Shown in pieces: positions 34,523-44,909 of a DNA stretch of 64,000 nucleotides; positions within the stretch are counted from its first letter, which is position 1; the number at the start of each line of letters is the position of its first letter. Below the pieces are notes generated by a model. That model was not told where the DNA came from. It ran no database searches and saw only the letters and a program-made list of their open reading frames with translations. A program made the translations under genes and the position numbers. The stretch is from Gnetum montanum (taxonomy: Eukaryota; Streptophyta; Gnetopsida; Gnetales; Gnetaceae): contig MNCI01011532.1 of the NCBI GenBank assembly GCA_015680685.1, positions 1,025,042 to 1,089,041 on the forward strand, in the 5' to 3' direction.

Positions 34523-35463
34523 TGATGAAATGTGGTTTGCTATGTTGACTGGGCCCCATTGACTAGGCCATGTTAATGCAATCTACTATGTTGATGAGGC
34601 CCCATCAACTAGGCCCCATCGATAAGCCCATGTTAATGTAATTTGTTGCATCGACATAAGGGTTTGTCTTGGCCTACAAATACATGTTCACTAGTTGCAT
34701 TTATGGCATAAAAGCTCTTAGCAGGACTAGAGCTCTTGTAGTTTATTTAGTGAAAAGTTAGAATATTTCTTCTAAGTGCTTGCAGTAGGAGTCATTGAGT
34801 GTACGGATCTTTATTCAAGCATTGTTGTACCTAAGCACGACAGTGTATGTTGCAATAAATATGAACTTCTTGATAAACCTTGTAGCATTTTGGATAGTTT
34901 AAATGTTTCATTTATGCATTTAATATTTTTAGTTATTTATGCAATATTTTTCAGTAATTAAGTGGATTAAGATAATTAAGTGATATAAGCTAAATAGATT
35001 TAATACATAAGTACGACCACTTTGAATGCAGCATGTATTCACTTGGTAATTCTAGAAGCACTATTGCTTGGTGCACCTAGTAGCATAATGCTTGGTAACT
35101 AAGTACTAGATACATGGGTTTAGGACATGTATAACAAGTTGGAATGGATGCTTATGTTAGGATTAGTTAGACACCAATTAATTAGTTAATTTAAATTAGT
35201 CATTAAATTACTCTATCTCTCTCTTTTCAAGCACCCAAGAACATAAAATGTAAAATGATAAAAATCATATACATTGATTTCATTTAACCATACCTTTATA
35301 CTTCACAAGTATAATTAGGAAGACAATGAATGACCTTAGGGCAAGGTTCACTTCCTAGAAGACTAGTGCACCAGAAGCTATAAATTCCATGAATTCGATT
35401 AGATCACATGTGAATGCTTTGTGATTCATATGGTTGGGTGTAGGGGTACCTTGTTGCTCATCA
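34523..35463 (+). repeat. 3' LTR of EP
   Basis: Starts TGATGAAATGTGG after a purine-rich GTGGGGTTA and ends TTGCTCATCA. It is longer than the 5' LTR because of extra GGCCCCAT-type units at 34550-34660. The flanking ACATC (35464-35468) is the right half of the target duplication. Confidence 0.9.
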
Positions 35464-36072
35464 ACATCATAGTAGGTTTTCTAGGTGGCTCAAGGTTCTC
35501 AAGTGGAGAGGAACACACTTCATCTTGTTACTCATAGGATAGCCATGGATCATCACACTTGAGGGATAGGGGTTATGAGAGGGGAAAATGGAATTTTCTA
35601 AGGTAACCTAGTAATTATGGCTAACCATTCTCCAAAATCATACTCTCTAGTTACATAACCATGATAATAACATGATAAGTTAGCATAGATCCCATCCTCC
35701 ACAATCCAACATAACTAATAAACTAAAACCTTGAAATAGATTGGGAAGAGTCATAGAATTGCTAAATATATATCATACAAAGAAGGCTTTATATAATAAT
35801 CATATGATATAACATGAATAATGTAGGGAGCATAATGCTTGCATTAATCTAAAATGGTGTTATGATGACCCAATGCCTAGTAACTCATATGATCATAATG
35901 ATTATTAAAATTATATTAAAAAAACACAAATAGATTAAACCAAAACCATTATTCTAGGAAAGAGATGATCGTAGAGTTAACATGCATGAGAGAATGAATG
36001 GAATGCAAAGAAAATATGCAAATTTAACTTTATACAAATGAAATGTATGAAGAATGAAGAGAAAGCATACAA
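35464..36072 (-). repeat. E3 3' LTR, second part, and polypurine region
   Basis: 35464 onward matches C3 from about 62275 (shared GGTTCTCAAGTGGAGA and CCATGGATCATCACACTTGA). This joins 16047 to 35464 as one sequence once EP is removed. The exact LTR high end cannot be seen, because both 3' copies simply continue into integrase and the 5' LTR is cut before this point. No ORF is found here. Confidence 0.6.
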
Positions 36073-37150
36073 CTAAGGACCTATCAAGTGTCCATGAGGA
36101 GCATGTGAGTAGAAATGCTTTAAATGAAATGCATTAAAATTTCTATTTAATTTATATCCTTGCAAATCAGTAATTTTATGTACATTTGGGCTAATTACAT
36201 GTGTAACTTGGTATGGACCTAACCACATAGGAGAAAACTTAGTTTGAGGACTTTTTTGACCAGATGCTTTATCTCTCTTAAGGACCATATCTCGTACTTG
36301 AAACACTTTGGCTGCATATTTTTTATCAAACCATCTTTTAATAGTTTTTTGATGACTAAATAGATTTTCAATTGCTTTAACCCTTTCAAGTTCTAAATTT
36401 GAAATATCATATGTATGAGAGATTAGATGTTCATTAATTGGTAAATAATCCAAGAAGAATTTATATGTAGGAATTTGCAAATTTATTGGCAATATTGGTT
36501 CTTTTCTGTATACTAAATCATAAGGTGTAGCTTTGATTGATTCTTTATAGTGAATTTTATCATGCCAAGTTTTTGGATTTTGAGTTATCAACTTATTAAT
36601 TCCATCTAATATTATTTTATTGGATGGCTCAACTAAACCATTACTTTGAGGATAATATTTGGTTATAGCTTTGACAATAATATTATGTTCCCTAGCCCTA
36701 TTTGTAAACTCTATAGAGATGAAAGAAAGTGTATTGTCCACTACTAAAGCATAAGGATATCCATGTCTAGAAATTATATCATTTTCTAGAAAGCAAATAA
36801 ATTCATGAGATGTTGCAATTTTGGTTGCTTTCGTTTCTAACCAGAATGTGCAATAATCAGTAGCTATTAAGATGAATTTGTGTTGGGTTGTTAATAATGG
36901 ATTAATTACTCCAATAAAATCTAAAGTCCATTGTGCAAATGGTCTAGTTTCTATTATAGGTCGTAAAGGGGCTAAACTCTTGGAATCTTTTCCTTGAACA
37001 TTTGATATCGGACACAAGTTCTAACTAGGTTATAAGCATCATTAATCATAGTGGGTCAATAATAATCAACTATAGTTATTTTATGAACCAACAAATGATA
37101 TCCTATATTTCTTTCCTCATGGAGTTCTTTTAAACCATTATTAGCTTATT
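36073..37150 (-). pseudogene. Integrase of E3
   Basis: The catalytic core is easily read: WTLDFIGVI (first D), VVDNTLSFIS (second D), then QSNGLVEPSNKIILDG (E), all three kept. TPYDLVYRKEPILPINLQIP and the C-terminal domain with DMVLKRDK, FSPMWLGPYQV and HKITDLQGYKL follow. 315 codons (37017-36073) are open, the longest intact stretch in the window. The zinc-binding N-terminus above 37017 is broken by stops. There is no chromodomain after LKHFY. It would insert the element's cDNA. C3 carries a second copy with the middle D changed to N. Confidence 0.9.
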
Positions 37151-37539
37151 CTTAGTTTCAGCATTTAAGGTATATTCCTTGGAAATTATTTCTAAATAAT
37201 TCACCACTAATTGAAGTAAACTTAGAAAATTTAGATACTAAAAGATTTCTTTTATATCTAGGTAAATTTAAAGGACAATGATGAAAGGTTAAATAAAATT
37301 CAATATCATCATACCATGGATCATGCAATCAGTTAGAAGCATATGGGATATTGTTCTCCTCATTAATGAAAAATATGTGAAGAGGAATTTATTGTTTATC
37401 TTTGGGTCCATCATTATTTTCTAAAGTTGAGGCTTTGGCTATTAGCTTGGAAAGACTCATTTCTTTTAATATCTTGGCTACCTTCCATTGAATATCAAAT
37501 TCTTATAACTTCATAACCCATTTAGCACATTTTTACTAG

Positions 37540-37900
37540 GGTCTTATAATTTAGCTAATGAAATGATGGTTGGATCAAGAAGGATGAAAAAAGCCTTTGC
37601 ATTTAACAAATAGTAACAGAATTTCTTTAAGGCTTTTCCCATAGTATATAATTGTTTCTCTACAGCTGAGTATTTTAATTTTGCATCTTTCAAAGATGCG
37701 GACATGAAAGCTATGGATCTCTTACCTTGATCAAATATATCTTGGGTTAAGATAGCAATGACAGTAATATCACTAGGAAAAGCATATAAAAGAAAATCAT
37801 TCTCATACCAAGGAGAAGCTAAAATAGGAGCATCTACAATGGCTTCTTTGATGGCAAGGAAAGCATTTTTTTCTTTCATGTTTCTTGAGCATCTCATTCA
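37540..37900 (-). pseudogene. RNase H of E3 (domain following RT)
   Basis: 117 codons are open with KEAIVDAPILASP, YAFPSDITVIAILTQ, GKRSIAFMSASLKDAKLKYS and AVEKQLYTMGKALKKFCYYL. This is the Ty3-type RNase H that directly follows RT. The first catalytic D position is YAFPSD and the E helix is AVEKQL, both plausible. Confidence 0.8.
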
Positions 37901-37979
37901 ATGGTCTAACTAATTCAGCATAGGTAGGGATAAATCATGTAAAAAAATTAATTTTCCCAAGAAGGCCCACAAATTAGTC

Positions 37980-38650
37980 TTAGATAAAAGGGTATGACAT
38001 TTCTAAAATAGCATTTACTCATTTAGGATCAATCATAATTCCCTCTTTAGTTACTATGTGATCAAGAAACTTACCACTTTGAACACCAAAGATGGATAAC
38101 TTGGCATTCAAAGTGATACCAAATTACCTACATCCTATGAAAATATTTCTAAGGTCTCTAAGGTGTGTTACTTGATCTTTGAAGAAAATGATTAAATTAT
38201 CTAGGTAAATAATAATGCATTTCCTAATTAGTCATTCAAAGGTCTCATTCATAGCCCTTTGAAAGGTAGAACCAACATTCATAAGAACAAAGGGCATTTT
38301 AGCAAATTGAAAAGTTCCCCATTTTGTTGTAAAAGCAGTCTTATATTGGTCCTTTTTACTTACTAAAATTTGATTATATCCTGAATATCCATCTAGAAAG
38401 GAACACATCTAGGCACCATTCACAATTTCCAAAAGCTTCACCATGAGAGGGAGTGGATAATTATCCTTAATAGAAGAAATATTAAGGTTATAAAAATCAA
38501 TACATAACCTTAATTCACTAGTTTGTTTTCTAGTAGGCACTAAATTTGATATCCAACTTGAATATCTCACAGGATAAATAATTTTAGATTCTAAGAGTTT
38601 ATCAATTTCTTCTTTCATCAAGGCTTTAATATTGGGGTTTACAGGTCTAA
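37980..38650 (-). pseudogene. Reverse transcriptase of E3
   Basis: Blocks in order on the minus strand: MMKEEIDKLLESKIIYPV, LRLCIDFYNLN (38621-38409), FLDGYSGYNQI, TTKWGTFQFAKMPF, then IIIYLDNLIIFFKD near 38180-38220. The YxDD box reads YLDN, so the second catalytic aspartate is lost. About half a dozen stops or shifts follow toward the thumb. Confidence 0.85.
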
Positions 38651-39262
38651 ATTTTTGCCTAAATGGTTTGGTTTTAGGTCTAAGTAATATATATGTCTCA
38701 TCACTATAGGATTGAAAGTTTTTAGATCCTCATAAGTCCAAGCTAGAACATCATTAGATTCATGTAATAGTTCAATTAGGTTTCATTTTTCATTTGCATG
38801 TAAGTAAGACCCTATTTTAATTGGATAGAGTTGTTCTTTCTTTTGGATTTGAATAGTTTCTGTTTTGGCTAATATTTGTCAATTAGTATTTTTAGATATT
38901 TCTATGGTTTTGGTATGTAACTCATCAAATACTACTTTCCTAGTTGTTATTTTAGGAACTATTTTATTTAAGAATATAACATCCTTTGATCTAACTTCTT
39001 CATTTACTTGATAAACCTTACAACATTTATCACTAAATTCTCCTTTTGAAAATAAAAATTCACAAACATGATTATCATCATCAAATACTTGAAAAGAAAA
39101 GACATCATTAGGAATAAAACAAGACTTAACTTTTTCAATAATAATTTTTGAATCTCAAGCATTGTGTTTTAAAGGGACATCTAAAGTAGTGGCCATTTGG
39201 GCTAGTGGATCAGAGACATAATTTTCTTTTCTCAGCACATGTTCAATGGATATGTGTTCAAA

Positions 39263-39600
39263 CTACTTAAAAAGTTCAAGGATATAAGCTTTATATGCTT
39301 TCATGATGACATCTTTATCATAAAAAATTTCATTAATTTGATTTACTATTAGTTGAGTGTCACTATAAATGTTAAGTTTGGATAAGCCATAATATTGACC
39401 TAGCTTGATCCCATGTATAAGTGCTTCATATTTGACCATGTTATTCGCCATAGGTTAAAATTAATGGCTTTAAGGATAGGAGCTTTACTAGGAGGTATGA
39501 GCATTAACCTAGCTCCACATCCTTTCTTAGAACATACACCATCTACTCTTAATATCCAAGTATTTAAATTGATAAGCTCTAAAAACTTAGGCCTTTGATC
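39263..39600 (-). pseudogene. Additional RNase H domain of E3, upstream of RT
   Basis: WILRVDGVCSKKGCGARLML (near 39575-39510) and, after one stop, MVKYEALIHGIKLGQYYG and LNIYSDTQLIVNQINEIF (39451-39263) match the second ('archaeal-type') RNase H known from Tat-lineage elements. The D, E and D catalytic positions (VDG, YEAL, YSDTQ) are all present. In the arrangements I know, this domain lies between the RT-linked RNase H and integrase. Here it lies before RT. The preceding ORF (39930-39400) runs into it and gives no other known domain. Confidence 0.8.
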
Positions 39601-40119
39601 AATGTAACAATTATCATCATCAAAATTTGGCTTATTTTCTAATGTTTTCATAGTTAGAATATCATTTATGTCTTTGTCCTTTTCTAATAGTGGTGGGTCA
39701 CCAAAAAGAAATGTTCTTCCATCATGTTGATGATACAACAAAGTATCTTCATAAATTTCGTCACATTCTCTAAAAGCTTGGTAATATTGAGTGGAATACG
39801 TATAAACAAAAGGATTTATTTCTAAAGTTTCGCTCACATCATCATTTAAAATATATTCACCAAGTCCAAGTTCAATAACTCCAAAAAAGATTGGTATTTT
39901 GATTTTCCAAAGATTGATTTTGGGCATCAAAATTTGTTACTACTTATTTATAAAATGGTTCTCTTGGTATAATAACGTATTCAGGTTTTACTTTAATAGG
40001 AATTAATAATTCAAAAAAACTAATCTAAAGAAGCTCCCAAACTAGGCTACAAAAGTCCTAGATAGAAGCATGCCATACGTAGGTGACATATGAACTACTA
40101 AAATACTTGTATAACATGT

Positions 40120-40400
40120 AAAAGTAGGGTATTTTTTAAGTTATACCTTTACTCGTTTTAATGATCCTACCACTAGTACATTAGATCCATCAACACTTCT
40201 TTCTTATGGTAGCATTTGTGCTCCTAACATTTTACACACTTCTAATGGCATGACACTAACAGTTGCATCAAAATCCATTAAGCAATTATGAACATTCTCA
40301 CCTAAAATAATCAACGTTGTTAAGAAAGGAGTTTGATCTTCCTTGTTCAACTTGGGATTGCTTAAGTTTTGTATTGATAAAGCATTAGGACTTTTTGCAA
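40120..40400 (-). pseudogene. Aspartic protease of E3
   Basis: HNCLMDFDATVSVMPLEVCK (about 40280-40225) matches the plant Ty3 protease strand. The catalytic DSG position reads DFD, so the enzyme is dead. FLTTLIILGENVHN lies just before it. Confidence 0.7.
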
Positions 40401-40879
40401 AATGAACTTATTTTTTGGTTATTAAAGATTTTTCTTTATTGGTTTTAGGTGTCTAAACTATCTTTTGGATCACATCATTTATTTCATTAAAATGTAAGAG
40501 ATCATATATTGAAATGTTGGCTTTAACTCTTTTCAAATCCTCAACTAGATCATAAACTTCTTATTCATCTTTAGCTTCATGTTGAGGTGGACTTCTCCTA
40601 AGTATATAAGGTGAGTTTGGTTGTTGTGGAACATTCACTTGGGAAGGACCCACTTGATTATTTATGTTATTTTGATTAGGAACTCTTCTTTTTGAAGGAG
40701 TATAAGAGTTATTCTTGGTTGTTGTTGAGTAGTGTTCATAACATTGCTAAATCTATGATAACGGGTGTTATGTGGGTTGGGGTCAATTACCATGACTTGT
40801 TCAAATGAGGTAACTTCTTCATTTTCTTTCTCATGAGGTATGCTAAAGGCCATAATTTTGATTTTTGTATTTTGTTGAT

Positions 40880-41904
40880 TTTAAGCATTGTCACCATATA
40901 ATGCTAAAAATTGAGGATAAGTTTTTTCAAAATGTTTTCTAGTGTTATGAAGGTGACAATAATCATCATTCATTAAAGTGCTTGGTTTTTTAGATTGTAT
41001 AGAAACCTTCTTGTTATTTCATTTTAGTTCCACAACTTCATTGAAAATCTTTTGAAGTGAGGTTAGTATTTGGGTCATTTGATTTTTAGTTTGAATTGCA
41101 GATCCATTAGATATGCCATTTGGGTTTACGATGGATTGGATTAAGGCTTTTAATTGATCATCATTCAAACCAATATTTTATGGTAAAAATGAAGAAGATG
41201 TTGGACTTTGAAAATAATTGTTTGTAGGTTAAGTTATTTGAAGGGGATGCTATGCATTAAGGTATTTTGTTGTAGCTTAAAAACTTTTGCCATTACTCCT
41301 TGTAATTTGTTATGTTGGGATCATATTTAATGACATAGGCAAAGAATGGGTCAATGGTGAAGAGATAAAAGTTGAGGACACCATCAGGTTCTGGATGCTT
41401 TTAGTTCCATAACTTCATTGGAAAGCTTTTAAAGTGAGGTTAGTATTTGGGTCATTTGATTTTCAGTTTGAATTGCAGATCCATTAGATATGCCATTTGG
41501 GTTTCTGATGGATTGGATTAAGGATTTTCATTGATTGTCATTCAAACCAATATTTGATGGTAAAAATGAAGAAGATGTTGGACTTTGAAAACAATTATTT
41601 TAAGGTTAAGTTATTTGTAGGGGAGTAGGAGTTTGAAACAAAGTATTATTCATTAGGAAAGCTTGTGATGATAAAGGGGTAGATTATATAGCGTTGCTAA
41701 TACTCATCATTCCAAATTGAGTCTAGATGCTATTCATTAAGGTAATTTTTTGTAGCTCAAAAGCGTTTGCCATTACTCCTTGTAATTTGTTATGTTGGGA
41801 TCATATTTAATGACATAGGCAAAGAATGGGTCAATGGTGGAGAGATAAAAGTTAAGGACACCATTAGGTTGTGGATGCATCTCATTTGATACATAGGCAA
41901 GTTG
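40880..41904 (-). pseudogene. Gag C-terminal part of E3
   Basis: After E2 the gag resumes at 41904 and runs down to a degenerate zinc-knuckle-like motif, YCHLHNTRKHFEKTY (near 40970-40925). A Tat-type CxxH...H...C motif would be expected there, and the last C has become Y. Between them is a 375-bp tandem duplication. Confidence 0.55.
41024..41876 (-). repeat. Tandem duplication within E3 gag
   Basis: Unit 1 is about 41024-41398 and unit 2 about 41399-41876. Both contain GGTTAGTATTTGGGTCATTT and end with AGGACACCAT(C/T)AGGTT. Unit 2 carries about 100 bp (41625-41735) missing from unit 1. Confidence 0.85.
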
Positions 41905-41909
41905 ATGGA
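41905..41909. repeat. Target-site duplication of E2, left (ATGGA)
   Basis: The identical ATGGA is at 49000-49004 on the other side of E2. Joining the two flanks restores continuous minus-strand gag sequence of E3. Confidence 0.85.
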
Positions 41910-42718
41910 TGATGAGTGGCGAGGTACCCCTACACTCAACCATACGAATATGAGCGTTACACATGTGATCCAGTTGAATTCTGCAAACTAAGTGCCTACA
42001 TGCCTTATGGAACACTTAAGGTTAATCATTTATTGTCTTTCCAGACTTACTTGTAATTGTCATGGTTGTATGGTTAAGTAAGTTTGAGGTATGCGATTTT
42101 TATATCTTTTATGTTTTATTGACTATGCTAATGAGGGAAAGGGTGAAGAGACTAAGTAACTAACTTTAACTAACTAAGTTCTAATGCCTAGCATCAGTAT
42201 CCATCCCACTTTTCGTTCACACCCTGAACCAATGCAACCTTTTGGGATTACCAAATACTATTCATTACTAGGATTACCAAGCGTAACGCACGTGCTCGAA
42301 GCAGTTGTGCTGAATGTACTTAACTAAGAGTTAAGGGTTGAGAAAAATTAATTAACTAATAAAGCTTTTAACCATTTAACATTAATTAAAGTCCTATTTA
42401 GCTTAGTCCATGCACTACAAGGTTTATCCAAAAGTTCATCTTTATTTCCGTACACAAACTTGTGCTTAGGTACAGTATTTGCTCGAATAAAGATCCATTC
42501 ACTTTGGGACTCCTACTACGGGCACATGGAAATTATTCTATCTCTAGAGAGGTAAAACTGATATAGTTTCGCTAAGGATCTAGATCTAGATGGAGAAACA
42601 AGAGAGGGCCACCTCTTATTTATAGATTTGGCAGTGCGCTACGATATTGCGTACGCGATATCATGTACAATACATTTCTTACACAATATTGCAACCCATG
42701 TGATATCACATCCCATCA
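41910..42718 (-). repeat. 3' LTR of E2
   Basis: Begins TGATGAGTGGCGAGG and ends ATCCCATCA. A minus-strand TATA box (TATAAATAA) lies at 42617-42625. The GATATCGCGTACGCAATATCG-like inverted repeats near 42650-42715 lie in U3, upstream of the TATA. Confidence 0.9.
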
Positions 42719-44909
42719 TACACCCATAACTGAATAAAAACTCATCCTCGAGTTCCTTACAGAATATTGGGAAGGTATGGGATTATTGACTTGAATGGAA
42801 CTAATGGTGAATGGGATGACATGTGAATGGATTATCATTACAGAACATGACAAAACTGGTGTTCATGACAACAAGAGTGAACACTTTATACATTTAACAT
42901 CAGGCCTTATTTGGTAGCTGAGAGAGGAGAGAGAAGAGAGAAGAAGTCTGCTACTGCCAACACCAAGATTGTGCCTCTTGTTATCTATCTGTAAGTACGT
43001 CATCCATCTCGTTCCTTGCATAGCTACTTCAACACCGATCCATTCCAAGTGTTCCCTCCAGATCCAATCCGTTGTTGTATGATTGTCATTCGCACACACA
43101 ACATAGTCTTATATTAGCAAGGGTAAATGAATCGCAATGCAGTTGATACCTTACTTCGATGAAAGGTCCATTGGCTGAGTTGTGGTATGGCTGATACGGG
43201 TCTAGAGATATAATAGTGGTGACTACCGAAGGTGTAGGGGCTAGGAGAAAATCAAACGATCAAAAAAATTGGGTCAGGACCCCCATGACTAAGAGTGAAC
43301 CTCCGGTAGTGATAGAATGGAGAAAGAAAAAGAACAAGAAAGATGGAGAAAAAGAGACAACTCTAACGTTGATGAAATAAATGTCAAGATGGAAATGAAA
43401 AAAATAGAGTGGATTGCAAAAATGTTAAGGGAAATAATTTAACTAGTGCACCAAATAGGAATGCCAGTGGGTCCTCCACAAAGCAGGATCATACCCTTAA
43501 TGCCCTGAAAAACCCACATTCAAAGAGTCTGTAGGCTCTGGGAATGTCATTTGGAACAAGAGTTAAAGTCTTAACCATAAGAATTTACCAAAAAGAAAAC
43601 AATGCATCAACCAAACTATACACGAATGATACAATCGGTAATGAGGTGAACAATGGAGGAAGAATGATGGAAAGAAGAGAATGAAATGGAATCTCAAGAA
43701 CAAGGTGATGTATAGCCCCTTGTGTAGTTAATGATTAATGTGACTTAGTATAATCCATTCCAAATCCAGCCTCAACAAACCACATCTAGTGACTTTGCAT
43801 TAATGCATTCAGCCAATCCATCCACTTGAAGTAACAAGAATGCCTTCACCAAACAACCACCACCATTCCGACGAAACAAAGGAGGAGAGAATAGAAAGCA
43901 AGAAGGGTCTTAGTTAAAGGGAACATGTTTATTTTAGTTTCATAACCAGTGCTTGTAGCCCAAATGATTATTTCATCTAAGGGGTGTGCTTTGAATTCTC
44001 ACTATTTTTTTTTTTGTGTTTTTGCATGAGAACCACACCATGCAAAGACTTATTATTTTTATTGTTATTCACTCAGCTTCCCAGTAATTAGGTAACGTAG
44101 AAGCGGTAAGAAAACTCAAGAAGAAAACATCCAAGCACCCAAGAGAATGGCCAACACAAATGCATCAAGTTCCCTTGAAGTCACATCTTTTTCAATCCCG
44201 GAGTCCTTCCTTAGTTTGAGAAATGCCCAGTCACCGATTCGTTATAGTTCTTATTATTGAGAAAGGGACTATACAGTTTCAAGCTAGGAGAGACCATAGA
44301 AATGTATGGATGTATGAATGAAGTTGACTCATTGCCTGTCATATCAAAAGAACCATACCTTAGTATCAACATCATAGTATTAAGGGTAAAAGCCAAACAT
44401 TACCAACCTGTAGAAAATAGTTCATACCATCATTTAATAGCACTTATTAGGTGACGAACTTAACAAAATAGATAAGTAGACCCACACACATAGAAAGAAA
44501 TGAAAAAGTATAAATGATGTTGTAAAAAAACAAGAAAAGTTAAAGGAATTTGTAAAACAAAAATGTGCCAAACAAAAATGTGTAAAACAAAAACTTAAAA
44601 GAACTAAGGGCCTTAAATGATTATCATAGGTGGCCATCTCCCCCATGACTGAATTGAAAGGGAGAGATCCAAAATAATGAGAGTTTGTTTGAATTTCTTA
44701 AAAGTGTCCAACTTCTCCCAATTGATATTTTAAAGGTTAAGGGTTGGAAGTTGGCGACGCTCATATTCCAATGTATTTATGCTTTTGTTGTGGGTGCAAG
44801 TTGCTCCCCCAGTTTGTTCCATGCATATTGGTGGGCTGCTCTCTTGATTAGCTATCAACCACTGGGTGTTCTCTTGTTGTGTGGTTGCTACATATAGGCA
44901 CCTTTGTAT
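42719..44909 (-). other. E2 non-coding 3' region
   Basis: Collinear with E1's 3' region and complete across the point where E1 has its gap (E2 43195-43495). It includes a purine-rich tract near 43300-43420. No pol domain is found on either strand. Confidence 0.65.

Larger units (their letters stand above)
16048..35463 (+). mobile_element. Athila-like Ty3 LTR retrotransposon EP
   Basis: LTRs at 16048-16944 and 34523-35463 both begin TGATGAAATGTGGTTTGCT and end CTCATCA. A primer-binding site follows the 5' LTR. In plus-strand order: gag (17.1-18.9 kb), protease (19.57-20.07 kb), RT (20.57-21.1 kb), RNase H (21.4-21.83 kb), integrase N-terminal part (22.0-22.3 kb), a long non-coding part with an LTR-like promoter segment, and a second ORF (24.57-25.88 and 32.77-34.2 kb) split by element E1. 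The tRNA-Asp-type primer site and an extra ORF after pol are Athila traits. Without E1 the element is about 12.5 kb. All ORFs have many stops. Confidence 0.85.
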
